Under the pieces are notes generated by a model. That model was not told where the DNA came from. It saw only the letters and a program-made list of their open reading frames with translations, and did no database searches. DNA of 64,000 nt, taken from the NCBI GenBank assembly GCA_037138755.1, contig JBAXHT010000001.1, forward strand, positions 1,769,805 to 1,833,804, in the 5' to 3' direction. Made by a program: the position numbers and the translations under genes. The first letter of the stretch is position 1. Each line of letters opens with the position of its first letter. Positions 45,348 to 54,299 of this stretch are shown piece by piece. This DNA is from Armatimonadota bacterium. GTDB taxonomy: Bacteria > Armatimonadota > Fimbriimonadia > Fimbriimonadales > Fimbriimonadaceae.

Positions 45348-45809
45348 TTAAGATGCTATAACCACAACCGGCTCAATCCTCACCTCAACAGACGCCCGCA
45401 CCGCGTTGGTGACAATGCAATAAGCATCGCACTTGTGAGCCATGTCTTCGGCGAACTTCAGCTGCTCATCTGTCGCCTCGGCAGCAAGAGTGATCGTTGG
45501 TCGAATAACGATCTCGCGGTACTTGAAGGAAGCTCCGTTTTGCTCCACGACACCCTCTGCCTTTGCTTCGAACGATGCAACCGGAAGTTTTCGGTTGGCT
45601 ACGACGATTCCATAGGTGATCGAGTAACAGCCTGCGATAGCTGAAGTGAGCAATTCTTCAGGATTGAGCTGTCCACCCGTTCCGCCAAACTCAGGCGGAA
45701 CGTTGATCGGAAAGCCCTGACCGCTTGGCCCAGGAGTGATCGATCCCGACCCGTCTCTGCCGCCATTCCACACTACGTCTGCTGTATACCGGTGCTCCAA
45801 AATTGCCAT
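45348..45809 (-). CDS. OsmC family peroxiredoxin
   Basis: Reduces organic hydroperoxides with two cysteines. 153 residues, ATG 45809. Cysteines lie in AGCYSIT and HKCDAYC, the usual spacing for the OsmC/Ohr fold. The N-terminus is slightly variable. Divergent from mlaD by 52 bp. The gap to the hypothetical gene at its 3' side (45246-45347) shows nothing recognisable. Confidence 0.88.
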   Translation of the reverse strand: MAILEHRYTADVVWNGGRDGSGSITPGPSGQGFPINVPPEFGGTGGQLNPEELLTSAIAGCYSITYGIVVANRKLPVASFEAKAEGVVEQNGASFKYREIVIRPTITLAAEATDEQLKFAEDMAHKCDAYCIVTNAVRASVEVRIEPVVVIAS

Positions 45810-45861
45810 CTCCAGGTTCTACGCGAACCAATTGAGAGAAATCCCGGCTAAAATACGAGGT

Positions 45862-47301
45862 ATGGGGAATGCAGCGAAGGTCGGGGGGCTAGTTGTCATC
45901 TTTGCCGCGATGCTAGTCGGGGCCTATGCTTTTCTGGGCAAGAACCTATTTGGACCTAAGTTCCAAATCTTTTACGCATCCTTCCCTGATGCAGGGGGAA
46001 TCACTCCCGGAACTAGGGTTTTGCTAGCCGGTGTGAACGTTGGCCTCGTGACAAGTGTTGAGCTGGCGAGCCCAACCGAAGCCAAAGCGACCCTAGCAAT
46101 TAAGCCGGGAGTCGGCATTCCCGCCGGATCGAAACTCGTGCTCCCCGCGAGCCTCGTCGGGCTTGGAGAGCAAGTCATCCTGCTCAATCCCCCTAAGGTC
46201 ATCTCGGGCAACCTCACCGCCGGGGCCACTATCCCGGGCGGCAAAGCTGGCGCTCTTGACGGAATACTGCCTAACGCCCCAGCCACTGTCGAAGAGCTGA
46301 CGAAAACGATGGCAGCGTTCCGCAAGCTCCTGGAAGACCCTGAATTGACAGGTGGACTCAAAAAGCTGATGTCGACGACTAACGCCACCATGGGCGAGTT
46401 CGGCAAGACCGCCGCCGGGGTCAACAACTTGATGACCTCTAACCAGGCAAACCTATCCAAAACCCTCGTCGCCATGCGCGACGGGATGCAAAACATCAAC
46501 GGTTTGACCAAGGAACTTTACGTCATGGCAAAGAGCGGCAAGATTCAGGGCGACCTGACCGCCACGATGGCGAACCTCAAATCGGCCACTGAAAAAGGCG
46601 ACAAGCTCATGACCGAGATCAATGCGCTAGTTGCTGATCCTGATCTCCGTGCCTCGCTAAAGGGCAGTGCCGCCAACATCACCGCCATGACCGAGAGTGG
46701 CGCCAAGATGGCAAAGAACGGCGAAGCCATCGCCGCCAACGTCGAGAAGATGTCCGTCGACGGCCCCGAGATTAGCCGCAAGATCAGCGAGCTCATGACC
46801 AAAGCCAACGAGATCGCCGACGAGATTAAAGGCATCACAACCGACGTGAAAGGCAGCGTCAAGAAGGTCACAGAAGTTCTGACAAAGAGTCCAACGAGCG
46901 CCTTCAGCAACATCGAAACCCGATTCGACTTGATCCAGGAAACCGACCCTAACTTCCTGCGCACAGACTTCACCGCGATTTTCCCGTCGGCGAACGGCGA
47001 TAGCTTCCAACTCGGACTCTGGAACGCGTTCGAATCCAACCAGTTCATCGCCCAGCAAAGCAAGAAGCTGAACGACAATTTGAGCCTGCGCTACGGGATA
47101 TTTGCATCTAAGCCCGGTTTTGGGGTAGATTATCTTCTTGGTTCGAGAGCATCGTTGCGGGCTGACGTTTTCAGTCTGAACGACCCTCGGTTCGACCTCC
47201 GAATGCGCTACGATGTTGGCAAAGGAGTGATCGGCTGGATCGGGGTCAACAAAATGTTCAAAGACAATTCACCCATGATCGGGTTTGGCGTTGTGCGCTG
47301 A
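45862..47301 (+). CDS. MlaD/MCE family lipid transport protein
   Basis: 479 residues, ATG 45862 (MGNAAKVGGLVV), membrane helix at about 7-27, MCE domain at 33-115 (GGITPGTRVLLAGVNVGLV). Then a long helical stretch (130-390) with repeated amphipathic heptads and a C-terminal beta-rich part (GLWNAFESNQF). MCE proteins form hexameric rings that carry lipids between membranes in diderms. No MlaE or MlaF neighbours here. It precedes rplI by 38 bp. Confidence 0.8.
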   Translation: MGNAAKVGGLVVIFAAMLVGAYAFLGKNLFGPKFQIFYASFPDAGGITPGTRVLLAGVNVGLVTSVELASPTEAKATLAIKPGVGIPAGSKLVLPASLVGLGEQVILLNPPKVISGNLTAGATIPGGKAGALDGILPNAPATVEELTKTMAAFRKLLEDPELTGGLKKLMSTTNATMGEFGKTAAGVNNLMTSNQANLSKTLVAMRDGMQNINGLTKELYVMAKSGKIQGDLTATMANLKSATEKGDKLMTEINALVADPDLRASLKGSAANITAMTESGAKMAKNGEAIAANVEKMSVDGPEISRKISELMTKANEIADEIKGITTDVKGSVKKVTEVLTKSPTSAFSNIETRFDLIQETDPNFLRTDFTAIFPSANGDSFQLGLWNAFESNQFIAQQSKKLNDNLSLRYGIFASKPGFGVDYLLGSRASLRADVFSLNDPRFDLRMRYDVGKGVIGWIGVNKMFKDNSPMIGFGVVR

Positions 47302-47339
47302 GCCAGAGCAAGGGAACCACGCTGGAGAAATTTTAGAAG

Positions 47340-47825
47340 ATGAAGGTAATCCTGAATCAAACCGTGCCAAAGGTTGGCAAAGCCGGAACCGTCGTAACCG
47401 TTGCAGATGGTTTCGCCCGCAACTACTTGTTCCCGCGCGGACTTGCAATCGTCGCCAACCGAGCCCAGGTTGACGCCCTTGAGAAGCGAAACGCTCGCCT
47501 CCTTGAGAAGACCGCTGCTCAGAAAGCAGAAGCTGAAGCGCTGAAGGCAAAGATCGACGGCCAGTCGGTTAAGATCGAAGCCAAGCTCGGCGCCGATGGC
47601 GTCCGCCTCAACGGCTCCGTTACCTCTGCCATGATCGGCGACGCAATCAAAGCCCAACTCGGAGTCCAACTCGAGAAGAAGCAAATTGCCCTCCACGACG
47701 CCATCAAGCGACTCGGAACCTACCAGGTCGACCTAGACCTCCACCTCTCGGTTCACGCTAACGTGAGCGTAGTCGTGTTCGATCCTTCGCTGATCGTTGC
47801 TGAGACCGAAGAAGTCGAAGCCTAA
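47340..47825 (+). CDS. rplI: Ribosomal protein bL9
   Basis: 161 residues. Typical two-domain L9: N-terminal VILNQTVPKVGKAGTVV and ARNYLFPRGLA bind 23S rRNA, then a long helix and a C-terminal domain ending LHANV-type VHANVSVVVF. Normal length. A strong terminator follows. The neighbours are not ribosomal genes, which is unusual, since rplI often sits with rpsF and rpsR. Confidence 0.96.
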   Translation: MKVILNQTVPKVGKAGTVVTVADGFARNYLFPRGLAIVANRAQVDALEKRNARLLEKTAAQKAEAEALKAKIDGQSVKIEAKLGADGVRLNGSVTSAMIGDAIKAQLGVQLEKKQIALHDAIKRLGTYQVDLDLHLSVHANVSVVVFDPSLIVAETEEVEA

Positions 47826-47842
47826 GCTTGATATCTACAGTG

Positions 47843-47875
47843 AGAAGCCCTCGCTCAACGAGCGAGGGCTTCTTT
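47843..47875 (+). terminator. Rho-independent terminator after rplI
   Basis: A perfect 14-bp stem (47843-47856 with 47860-47873, AAC loop) contains GAAGCCCTCGCT and is followed by TTT. It lies 18 bp after the rplI stop and can also serve the convergent TPR-redoxin gene. Confidence 0.85.
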
Positions 47876-47944
47876 GCGCTCCGGCACAGGTCTATCATTG
47901 GTTTGGACGGTGTTTTCCCGGTCCCGCCTACCCCTTTCTCCGAC

Positions 47945-50119
47945 TCACTTCCCGCCATTCATGCGCTTTAACTGCGAGAGCATGAAATCTACATTCATGA
48001 ACGGATCGCCGCCAGTGCGCTTCCAGTGGATCCGTCCTTGCTTGTCAATCAGGATCGTGGAGTGCAGCTCCATGTCCTCAAAGTCATCGTAAGACGAAAA
48101 CCGCCGCGCATTCTCATGCGCGTTATCCGAAAGGAACTTGACGTTGGCCTGGTCCAACGCCGTCGCTTTTTTCAACTCCGCCGGAGTCGCGCTACAGACC
48201 GCCAAAACAACCGCATCCTCCGCCCCGAATTCTGCCGCCCGATCATTAATCGCCTTCAGCTGCCCCACGCAATGCGTACAAGCCGCGCCAAGAAAGAACA
48301 CCAGGACCACGTTCTTACCCTTCATATCTGAAAGCCGTACCGGCTTGCCCTGACGATCCACCACCTGCAGATTCGGTGCCTTGAACGGTTCCCAATTCAT
48401 CGGCCCAATCGCATCCAAATCCCGAGGACGATACACCCGCTCCGGACGCGGAGTCTCCGAAATTGGTGTCGCTCCCAACTTCAACGCTCGAACCTCTTCC
48501 AGCCACTTCAAACCCGTGTCAGCCTGTGACCAAACGTGCTCCAACCGGCCGGCATACATCGTCGCCTTCTCCCGATTCCCAGCCGCGAAGTGCGACAGCG
48601 CCAGGCCAGACAGCGAGAAGCCGTCGTTAGGCTCGCTCTTCAAAGATCGCTCATAGCACTCAATCGCCAACCGCAGATTTCCTTCCTTGCGGTAATGGTC
48701 ACCAAGGATTCGCATGACCGGCCACGCATCGTACGGCGGATCATTCGAATACATTCCCGCCGCCCGATTCGTGTCCTCAAGTGCGGCGGCGTTGAGCAAC
48801 GCCCGTTGACCTTCTAGAGTCTTTCCCTCACCCAAACTCACCACACCGTCCGCAATCTCAACGTACTGATCGAAAGGCATCGGCTCCTTCGAGGCCGCTT
48901 TGAGCTTCGCAACCAGCGCCTTGAGCGCGACCACCTGCTCACGAGCCTGCTCCGATTTCCCAAGTCCACTAAGCGCAATAGATTCCGCAAACGCCTTGGC
49001 AATCTTAGCCATGTCGTCTTTCTCGCTCCAAGCGAAGCCCTTTGGGTTGAGAATCTGATCCCATCGCTCAAACTTGATCAGGGCCCGCGCCATCGCGGCC
49101 TCGCCTTGGCCAGACAACACTCCCATCTCGGGCGGGTTATAGTCAGGATCCTTCGGTGCGTTCAGCAGGTCCGCCGCGCCCTGGATGGAGGCCGATGCCA
49201 TCCCGAGCTGCTCCTGGATATAGCAGAGGTAGTTGCGATTGTGAGAATAGTTCCAAGTCTCGTAGGGGAGAGCAAGCCGGTCGTTCATGTACCTCAGCTC
49301 GAGCCTGGTCGCCGAGTCCATCGCAATCGCCGCCTCATGCCACATGCCGATCTTGCTATAGATGTGCCCTGGCATATGAAGCGCGTGCCCGATTTCTGGG
49401 GCCGCCTTTCCGTAAAGTTCACAACTCCGAATTGCTTGCTCCGAAGAAACCCCGTCCCAATTGTGGATGCTCGCATGGTGCGCCCCTGGGTGCATCGGGC
49501 TCTTCGCCAGCACCTGCTGGATAAGAAGCTCGTTGGCAAAGTTACTCCCTTGCCCAATGTTGAAGAGAGCCAACAGGCTCTTCGCTTCGATATCGTCAGG
49601 AAAGGCAATCACGATCTCTTGAAGTCGGCTCACCATCACTTTTGTTCGGTTCTTCTCGCCTGGAGCAAAGGCTTTCTCCCAAGCCTCGATGTACATTCTC
49701 TCGCGCTGGCTAGCCGAGGCTTTGCGCTTCACTGCCTCCTTCAAAAACGCCGTGAACCGGATAACGTCTTTCCCGTCAAACTCCGGAGTGTTGATGCTGA
49801 ACCAGTTGAGCCCACAACGGGCCATTCCCCAATAGTGCATTGGGTTTTCGGGTTCAAGCTTATGGCACCATCGGAACGACCGCTCGGCTTCCTCAAACCA
49901 AAACGAATGAAGCAGGGCATTTCCTTGGTCAAACCACTTTTGCACTTCGGGGTTCTTGGTCAAGATCAGGAACGGGCTCTCCCCAATCCCCTTCATCACC
50001 CAGGGGCGAGTCCGCATCCCCGAGTCGAACGCCGACCCATGCTTCGAGTGGCCAGGCTTATCGTCAGCCGAAGCAAGTGAACAGAAAACGAGGAGCAACG
50101 CGGCAGAGAGTCGAACCAT
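47945..50119 (-). CDS. Secreted TPR protein with C-terminal redoxin domain
   Basis: 724 residues, signal peptide MVRLSAALLLVFCSLASAD. TPR-like helix pairs fill about residues 60-560 (EEAERSFRWCHKLEPENPMH, AIECYERSLKSEPND). The last 150 residues are a thioredoxin-fold AhpC/TSA-like domain with CTHC in FFLGAACTHCVGQL and DKQGRIHWK. A membrane-external thiol-redox chaperone or copper-protein maturation role is plausible; partner unknown. Convergent with rplI. Confidence 0.78.
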   Translation of the reverse strand: MVRLSAALLLVFCSLASADDKPGHSKHGSAFDSGMRTRPWVMKGIGESPFLILTKNPEVQKWFDQGNALLHSFWFEEAERSFRWCHKLEPENPMHYWGMARCGLNWFSINTPEFDGKDVIRFTAFLKEAVKRKASASQRERMYIEAWEKAFAPGEKNRTKVMVSRLQEIVIAFPDDIEAKSLLALFNIGQGSNFANELLIQQVLAKSPMHPGAHHASIHNWDGVSSEQAIRSCELYGKAAPEIGHALHMPGHIYSKIGMWHEAAIAMDSATRLELRYMNDRLALPYETWNYSHNRNYLCYIQEQLGMASASIQGAADLLNAPKDPDYNPPEMGVLSGQGEAAMARALIKFERWDQILNPKGFAWSEKDDMAKIAKAFAESIALSGLGKSEQAREQVVALKALVAKLKAASKEPMPFDQYVEIADGVVSLGEGKTLEGQRALLNAAALEDTNRAAGMYSNDPPYDAWPVMRILGDHYRKEGNLRLAIECYERSLKSEPNDGFSLSGLALSHFAAGNREKATMYAGRLEHVWSQADTGLKWLEEVRALKLGATPISETPRPERVYRPRDLDAIGPMNWEPFKAPNLQVVDRQGKPVRLSDMKGKNVVLVFFLGAACTHCVGQLKAINDRAAEFGAEDAVVLAVCSATPAELKKATALDQANVKFLSDNAHENARRFSSYDDFEDMELHSTILIDKQGRIHWKRTGGDPFMNVDFMLSQLKRMNGGK

Positions 50120-50216
50120 CCGACCCTCATCTTATCACTCGATTCCTAAGATTGTTAGGGATTTCTCCAAGAATGGTACAGGACCAGAACGATAAGCCTC
50201 GGCTGGCGTCCTTAGG

Positions 50217-50723
50217 CTACTTCTTCGCCTTCTTTGCGGTCCCGACTGAAATCGAAGTTTCCTTGGCGTCCTTCGCCCGGACAATTTGAATACTGACCTC
50301 CAGATCGTCCGCCAATTTTCCAACCCCAATCTCCGAGCTTCCACCGTCTGCTGCCCCGCCCACAAACTTTAACGCCGGGAACTTCTCCGCATAGAACGCC
50401 TTGACCTTAGCCACCTCGTCCGAGGTCGTGCGGGCACTGACGCAGGTCTTCTCGTCCCCTGTCTCCACCTTCATCGAGCCGCCGTCCTTCTCCGACGAGC
50501 CCGGATAGAAGGGAAGCCCAAGCTCCTCCTCGGTAACCGTCGATTTGCCACCCATTGAGGCTGTCACTCCGTTCCCTTCAACCTGGATGGCACCATCGGC
50601 CTGGCTCATGGTCATCTTGGTGCCGTTTCCGTCCGAAATCGTTACCGATTCGTCTGAGTGACTACTCCCGCATCCTACAACGCTTGCTCCGATCAACAAC
50701 GCCGCTACTACTCGACCAGCCAT
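50217..50723 (-). CDS. Putative lipoprotein
   Basis: 168 residues. N-terminus MAGRVVAALLIGASVVGC gives a lipobox-like VVGC, though the -3 position is Val rather than Leu. Middle and C-terminal regions are small-residue-rich beta sequence (TKMTMSQADGAIQVEGNG). No family recognised. It lies 97 bp upstream in map order of the TPR-redoxin start, in the same direction. Confidence 0.55.
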   Translation of the reverse strand: MAGRVVAALLIGASVVGCGSSHSDESVTISDGNGTKMTMSQADGAIQVEGNGVTASMGGKSTVTEEELGLPFYPGSSEKDGGSMKVETGDEKTCVSARTTSDEVAKVKAFYAEKFPALKFVGGAADGGSSEIGVGKLADDLEVSIQIVRAKDAKETSISVGTAKKAKK

Positions 50724-50777
50724 GATGACCCAATTGTAGCGTGATTCGGGCTTTCTGGCAAGAAAATGCGAGATTCT

Positions 50778-50970
50778 TTACAAGAATTCAAAGGAAACTT
50801 CGGTCGTGTGTTTAGGGGTCTCCGACGCGAAGCGGGTGCTGAGCCGATGGATTCCACGAATCTTCGAGACCTTGTCCCATACAATCGTCTCGTCATGCGG
50901 CATATCCCTCGCGAGCAACTTTATGATGAAATCATAGTCGCCTGCTCGGCGGTAGACATAGCTTGCCCCT
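50778..50970 (-). pseudogene. Lrp/AsnC regulator remnant (C-terminal fragment)
   Basis: On the minus strand this translates to a piece beginning SYVYRRAGDYDFI and containing KLLARDMPHDETIVWDK and SKIRGIHRLSTRFA, ending at TAA (50780-50778). It lines up with the end of the intact Lrp at 52425-52889 (GDYDFILKVLARDM, ITKIRGIHRLNTSF). The helix-turn-helix and first half of the ligand domain are absent; an upstream stop limits the frame. The 470-bp gap 50724-51194 holds only this and an 18-bp palindrome. Confidence 0.75.
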
Positions 50971-51182
50971 AAACTTTCTTAGACCGTGGAAACCATCCTT
51001 ACAGCCTGAGCTCTTTTACAGGGCTATTCTGGAGCAGAACATCATCGATCCGTCCGCCGGAAGTGCATTGTCGCTTCACGCAGGTTGCACCGAACTAAAA
51101 CCCCTCTCGAATCCGACCAAGCAAGGATGCCCATGGTCGAATTCAGGGAATTTGGTAGTTTTGTCGAAAAGCCCATCGCTTG

Positions 51183-51200
51183 GACTGAGTGCACTCAGTC
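51183..51200. repeat. 18-bp perfect palindrome at the 3' end of the PEP-CTERM gene
   Basis: GACTGAGTGCACTCAGTC is its own reverse complement and spans the stop of the leftward gene. It has no loop or T-run, so it is more like a protein site than a terminator. Confidence 0.4.
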
Positions 51201-52307
51201 TTGATGCCCTCTGGCTAGCATTCGTCTTCTCCGACCGAGCCAACCGAGTCCGAGCCCAACGATCGCCAAAGTCCCCGGCTCAGGAACTGGCTGGCTCCAA
51301 CGGATTGCGTAGCCGACGTTGTTAGCGTCAAACGCAGTTCCCACAATGTCCCCATTACTAGAAACCCCTCGGGCAACCGAACTCACAAAGGTCACCGGAA
51401 GCCCAGCGAGGGTCGAATGGAGATCAATGAAATTCGAAGCAGATCCCAACCAAACCGTCGCTCGGCCAAATTCGAGGTTCACATCTGAAGACAAAAATGC
51501 CTGACCAGCAACGGTGGTGCCGTTGATGCCAAAGCCCTGAGAAGCTGAGTAGCCAATTGGGTTTAAGTCGACTGCGCTCGCAGCCGTGCTGTTCCACATC
51601 AGCGCATGGGCGTTTTGACCCGGAATGAAGCCGTATCCCACCTGTCGCGAGCCGTCCATCCCCTGAGCAAACGAAGACTGAAAGCCCGACGGGTTCAGGT
51701 CCAAAACCGTGTTTCCAACGCCAGTCCACAAAATTGCGCGATTTCCGACCCCCGTCAGAGTCCCCCAGCCAAAATGCTGAGTTCCGTTAGTCCCCATCGC
51801 TCGACTCCGGCTGTAGCCGGTCGGGTGGATATCCGTCGCGCTTGCCTGAGTTCCGGTCCAGGAGTAAGCACGTTCAGCCGTCCCAAACGTCGCGGCCCCG
51901 ACCTGAACACCACCGGCGACCGCATTAGCTCGGCTAAAAGTCGCCCCTGTCGGCCCTAAATCAATACCGGAGCTAGCCGTGCCGGTCCACAGGAAGGCGC
52001 GCGAGTCCCCGTTGTTCGTTGAATTCGAGGCAAACCCAACTTGGCTAGAAGAATCGGCGGCAATCACAGCTCCACCACTAAAGCCGGTCGGCTGCAAATC
52101 GACGTATGAAGTGCTCGAGCCGTTCCAGGTGATCGGGTGTGAGAAGCCGCTTCCAGAAGGAAAGGCAAACCCGAACTGGGTCGCACCGGTAACTCCCGTT
52201 GCTCCGGTTGCCCCGTAGCCTGTCGGAGTAAGGATGGTCGGAACAAGTTGCGCCGCAGCGAAGCCAGACAGAACTAGTCCCGCAAAAAGAGAAGATAAAA
52301 ATCGCAT
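51195..52307 (-). CDS. HAF-repeat protein with PEP-CTERM sorting signal
   Basis: 370 residues from ATG 52307 (MRFLSSLFAGLVLSG), signal peptide. Six to eight imperfect repeats follow, each with a G(F/Y)xxxG, an ALxW or IxW and a DLxPxG motif (SAVDLNPIGY, TVLDLNPSGF), characteristic of HAF repeats in extracellular proteins. The C-terminus is VPEPGTLAIVGLGLGWLGRR, a canonical PEP-CTERM signal for an exosortase. Surface or exported protein of unknown job. Lies between an lrp remnant and an intact lrp. Confidence 0.85.
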   Translation of the reverse strand: MRFLSSLFAGLVLSGFAAAQLVPTILTPTGYGATGATGVTGATQFGFAFPSGSGFSHPITWNGSSTSYVDLQPTGFSGGAVIAADSSSQVGFASNSTNNGDSRAFLWTGTASSGIDLGPTGATFSRANAVAGGVQVGAATFGTAERAYSWTGTQASATDIHPTGYSRSRAMGTNGTQHFGWGTLTGVGNRAILWTGVGNTVLDLNPSGFQSSFAQGMDGSRQVGYGFIPGQNAHALMWNSTAASAVDLNPIGYSASQGFGINGTTVAGQAFLSSDVNLEFGRATVWLGSASNFIDLHSTLAGLPVTFVSSVARGVSSNGDIVGTAFDANNVGYAIRWSQPVPEPGTLAIVGLGLGWLGRRRRMLARGHQD

Positions 52308-52424
52308 AGTCAAAACCGGTCCCGCCCCGGCCAAGACATTTATAGATTAGCTAGTATTTCTTCGAGTCCGCAATCGAGATTTACCAGGTTTAACCACATT
52401 TCATAGAGCCTGAGCGTGATTTCC

Positions 52425-52889
52425 TCAGAACGGCACTTCGGTTGTAAACTTAGTGGTGCCCAGTACGAAGCTCGTATTGAGACGATGAATCCCCCGAATC
52501 TTAGTGATCTTGTCCCTCACAATCGACTCATAGTGCCGCATGTCTCGTGCGAGTACCTTCAAGATGAAATCATAGTCGCCAGTAACGTTGTAAACCTCGG
52601 TGACCTCCGGAATATCCATCACCGCTTTGCGGAACCGCTCAATCGGCTGTTGTTCATGCAAAGCCAGCGATACGTGAACAACCGCTATCAGCTTCCGATT
52701 CAGCTTCTCAGCGTCCAAAAGCGTGACATACTGCTTGATCACGCCTGCGGCCTCTAGGCCACGCACCCGCTGAAGCACCGAAGGAGCCGACAAGCCAACG
52801 GCCTTCGCCAAATCGGCGTTCGTAATTCGCCCGTCTGACTGAAGAATCTTCAGGAGCTGAATGTCGGTCTCGTCCAAAACGGTCTTCAT
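52425..52889 (-). CDS. Lrp/AsnC family transcriptional regulator
   Basis: 154 residues, ATG 52889. N-terminal winged helix DETDIQLLKILQSDGRITN, then the RAM ligand domain ending YNVTGDYDFILKVLARDM and TKIRGIHRLNTSF. Regulates amino acid or nitrogen metabolism in most bacteria; target unknown here. The remnant at 50778-50970 is a partial second copy. Its upstream gap (52890-52964) shows nothing. Confidence 0.9.
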   Translation of the reverse strand: MKTVLDETDIQLLKILQSDGRITNADLAKAVGLSAPSVLQRVRGLEAAGVIKQYVTLLDAEKLNRKLIAVVHVSLALHEQQPIERFRKAVMDIPEVTEVYNVTGDYDFILKVLARDMRHYESIVRDKITKIRGIHRLNTSFVLGTTKFTTEVPF

Positions 52890-52964
52890 AGCCTAATAAA
52901 ATTATGCACGAAGAAGCCCCTCACACCTGGTTGATCCTAATGGCATAAGCCAGAAACCTAAGAA

Positions 52965-54299
52965 TCAAAAAAGACCCTGAAGCTTTCCAGTGCTATCGCC
53001 TAACTTTTCAACCCTCACTCCAACTCTATCGAGCATGGTGATGAACAAGTTGTTCATCGGAGTGTAGTTGGCAAACTGGTAGTGCTGACCCGTCTTGAGT
53101 CCCCCGCCGCGTCCAGCCAGCAGGATCGGAAGGTTGTTGTGGTTGTGCGCGTCGCCGTCGCTAATTCCCGCTCCGTACACGATCAGAGTGTTGTCCAGCA
53201 TGGAGCCGTTACCTTCCTTGATCGCCTTCATGCGTCCAAGAATGTAGGCAAGCTGCTCTACGTGATAGGTATCAATTTTCTTCTTCTTCTCCAACTTGTC
53301 GGCAAGCCGACCGTGGTGAGAGATGTCGTGGTGACCATCCGAAACCCCAATCTGCGCATAAGACCGATTCGATCCGTCATTGGCAAACATGAACGTCGCC
53401 ACACGGGTGAGATCCGCCTGGAAGGCCAGGATCATCATATCGCCCATCAGCCGAATGTGCTCGCCAAAATCCGACGGAATACCCTTGGGCTTTCCAATTC
53501 CCGCCGCCGCCTCAAGCTTCGCAGTGTTTTCAAAAGCGACAACTCGCTTCTCAATCTCGCGAACCGCCTGGAAGTACTCCTCCATCTTCATCTGGTCGCG
53601 CTTTCCGAGACGACCCTTCAAAGACGAAGCGTCTTCCATCACGAAGTCCAGAATTGACTTATTGAACAGATCCCGCCGCGCAACGCTCTCTTCCTGCTCG
53701 GACTTCTGGCCGTTACCAAACAGTCGCTCAAACACGAGTCGGGGGTTCACTTCCTTCGCCACCGGAGTGTTCTCAGACCGCCAGGAGATATTCGAGGAGT
53801 AAGCGCAGGAATACCCGCTGTCACAATCCCCCGCATTTCCGCCGCGCTCACAGCCTAGCTCCAGGGAGGAGAACCGCGTCTTCTTTCCAATTTCCAGGGC
53901 GGCAACCTGGTCCGCCGAAATCCCGAGTTTGATGTCCGACCCTGCCGTCTTCTTCGGGTGGACACCCGTGAGCCAGGCCGCTGTCGAACGAGCGTGGTCG
54001 CCCGGGCCATCGCCCAGAGCATTCGCATTGTTCTGAGCGAGGCCAGTCAGGATTGAAAAATCATTCTTCAAAGCCCGCAGAGGCTCAAGCAGAGGCGTAA
54101 TTTCCAGAGCACCAGGGTTCGCCGGAGTCCAGTTTCGCATATCAATTCCGTTCGGAACGAACATAAACGCCATCCTCACCGGATTCTCCGGAGCATTTGC
54201 CGCCCGGGCCAAAGGAGCCAGGCCTTCCAGCGCTGGAAGCGCCATCAGCGTTCCTAGTCCCTTCAAAAACCTACGACGATCGATCTGATTCTCTGTCAT
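52965..54299 (-). CDS. DUF1552 family exported protein
   Basis: 444 residues with a Tat signal (RRRFLKGLGTLMALPALEG). The middle and C-terminal parts, with SDGHHDISHH and ISDGDAHNHNN, match DUF1552 proteins, which share an alkaline-phosphatase-like fold in relatives of DUF1501. Its start overlaps the stop of the upstream gene (ATGA), so the two are coupled. These pairs are common in Planctomycetes-like genomes; biochemical role unproven. Confidence 0.85.
   Translation of the reverse strand: MTENQIDRRRFLKGLGTLMALPALEGLAPLARAANAPENPVRMAFMFVPNGIDMRNWTPANPGALEITPLLEPLRALKNDFSILTGLAQNNANALGDGPGDHARSTAAWLTGVHPKKTAGSDIKLGISADQVAALEIGKKTRFSSLELGCERGGNAGDCDSGYSCAYSSNISWRSENTPVAKEVNPRLVFERLFGNGQKSEQEESVARRDLFNKSILDFVMEDASSLKGRLGKRDQMKMEEYFQAVREIEKRVVAFENTAKLEAAAGIGKPKGIPSDFGEHIRLMGDMMILAFQADLTRVATFMFANDGSNRSYAQIGVSDGHHDISHHGRLADKLEKKKKIDTYHVEQLAYILGRMKAIKEGNGSMLDNTLIVYGAGISDGDAHNHNNLPILLAGRGGGLKTGQHYQFANYTPMNNLFITMLDRVGVRVEKLGDSTGKLQGLF

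Noticed and set aside
49106-50080. A long rightward open frame (324 codons) opposite the TPR-redoxin gene
   Set aside because: It is the antisense shadow of a well-supported gene with signal peptide and domains. Its translation lacks any recognisable pattern.
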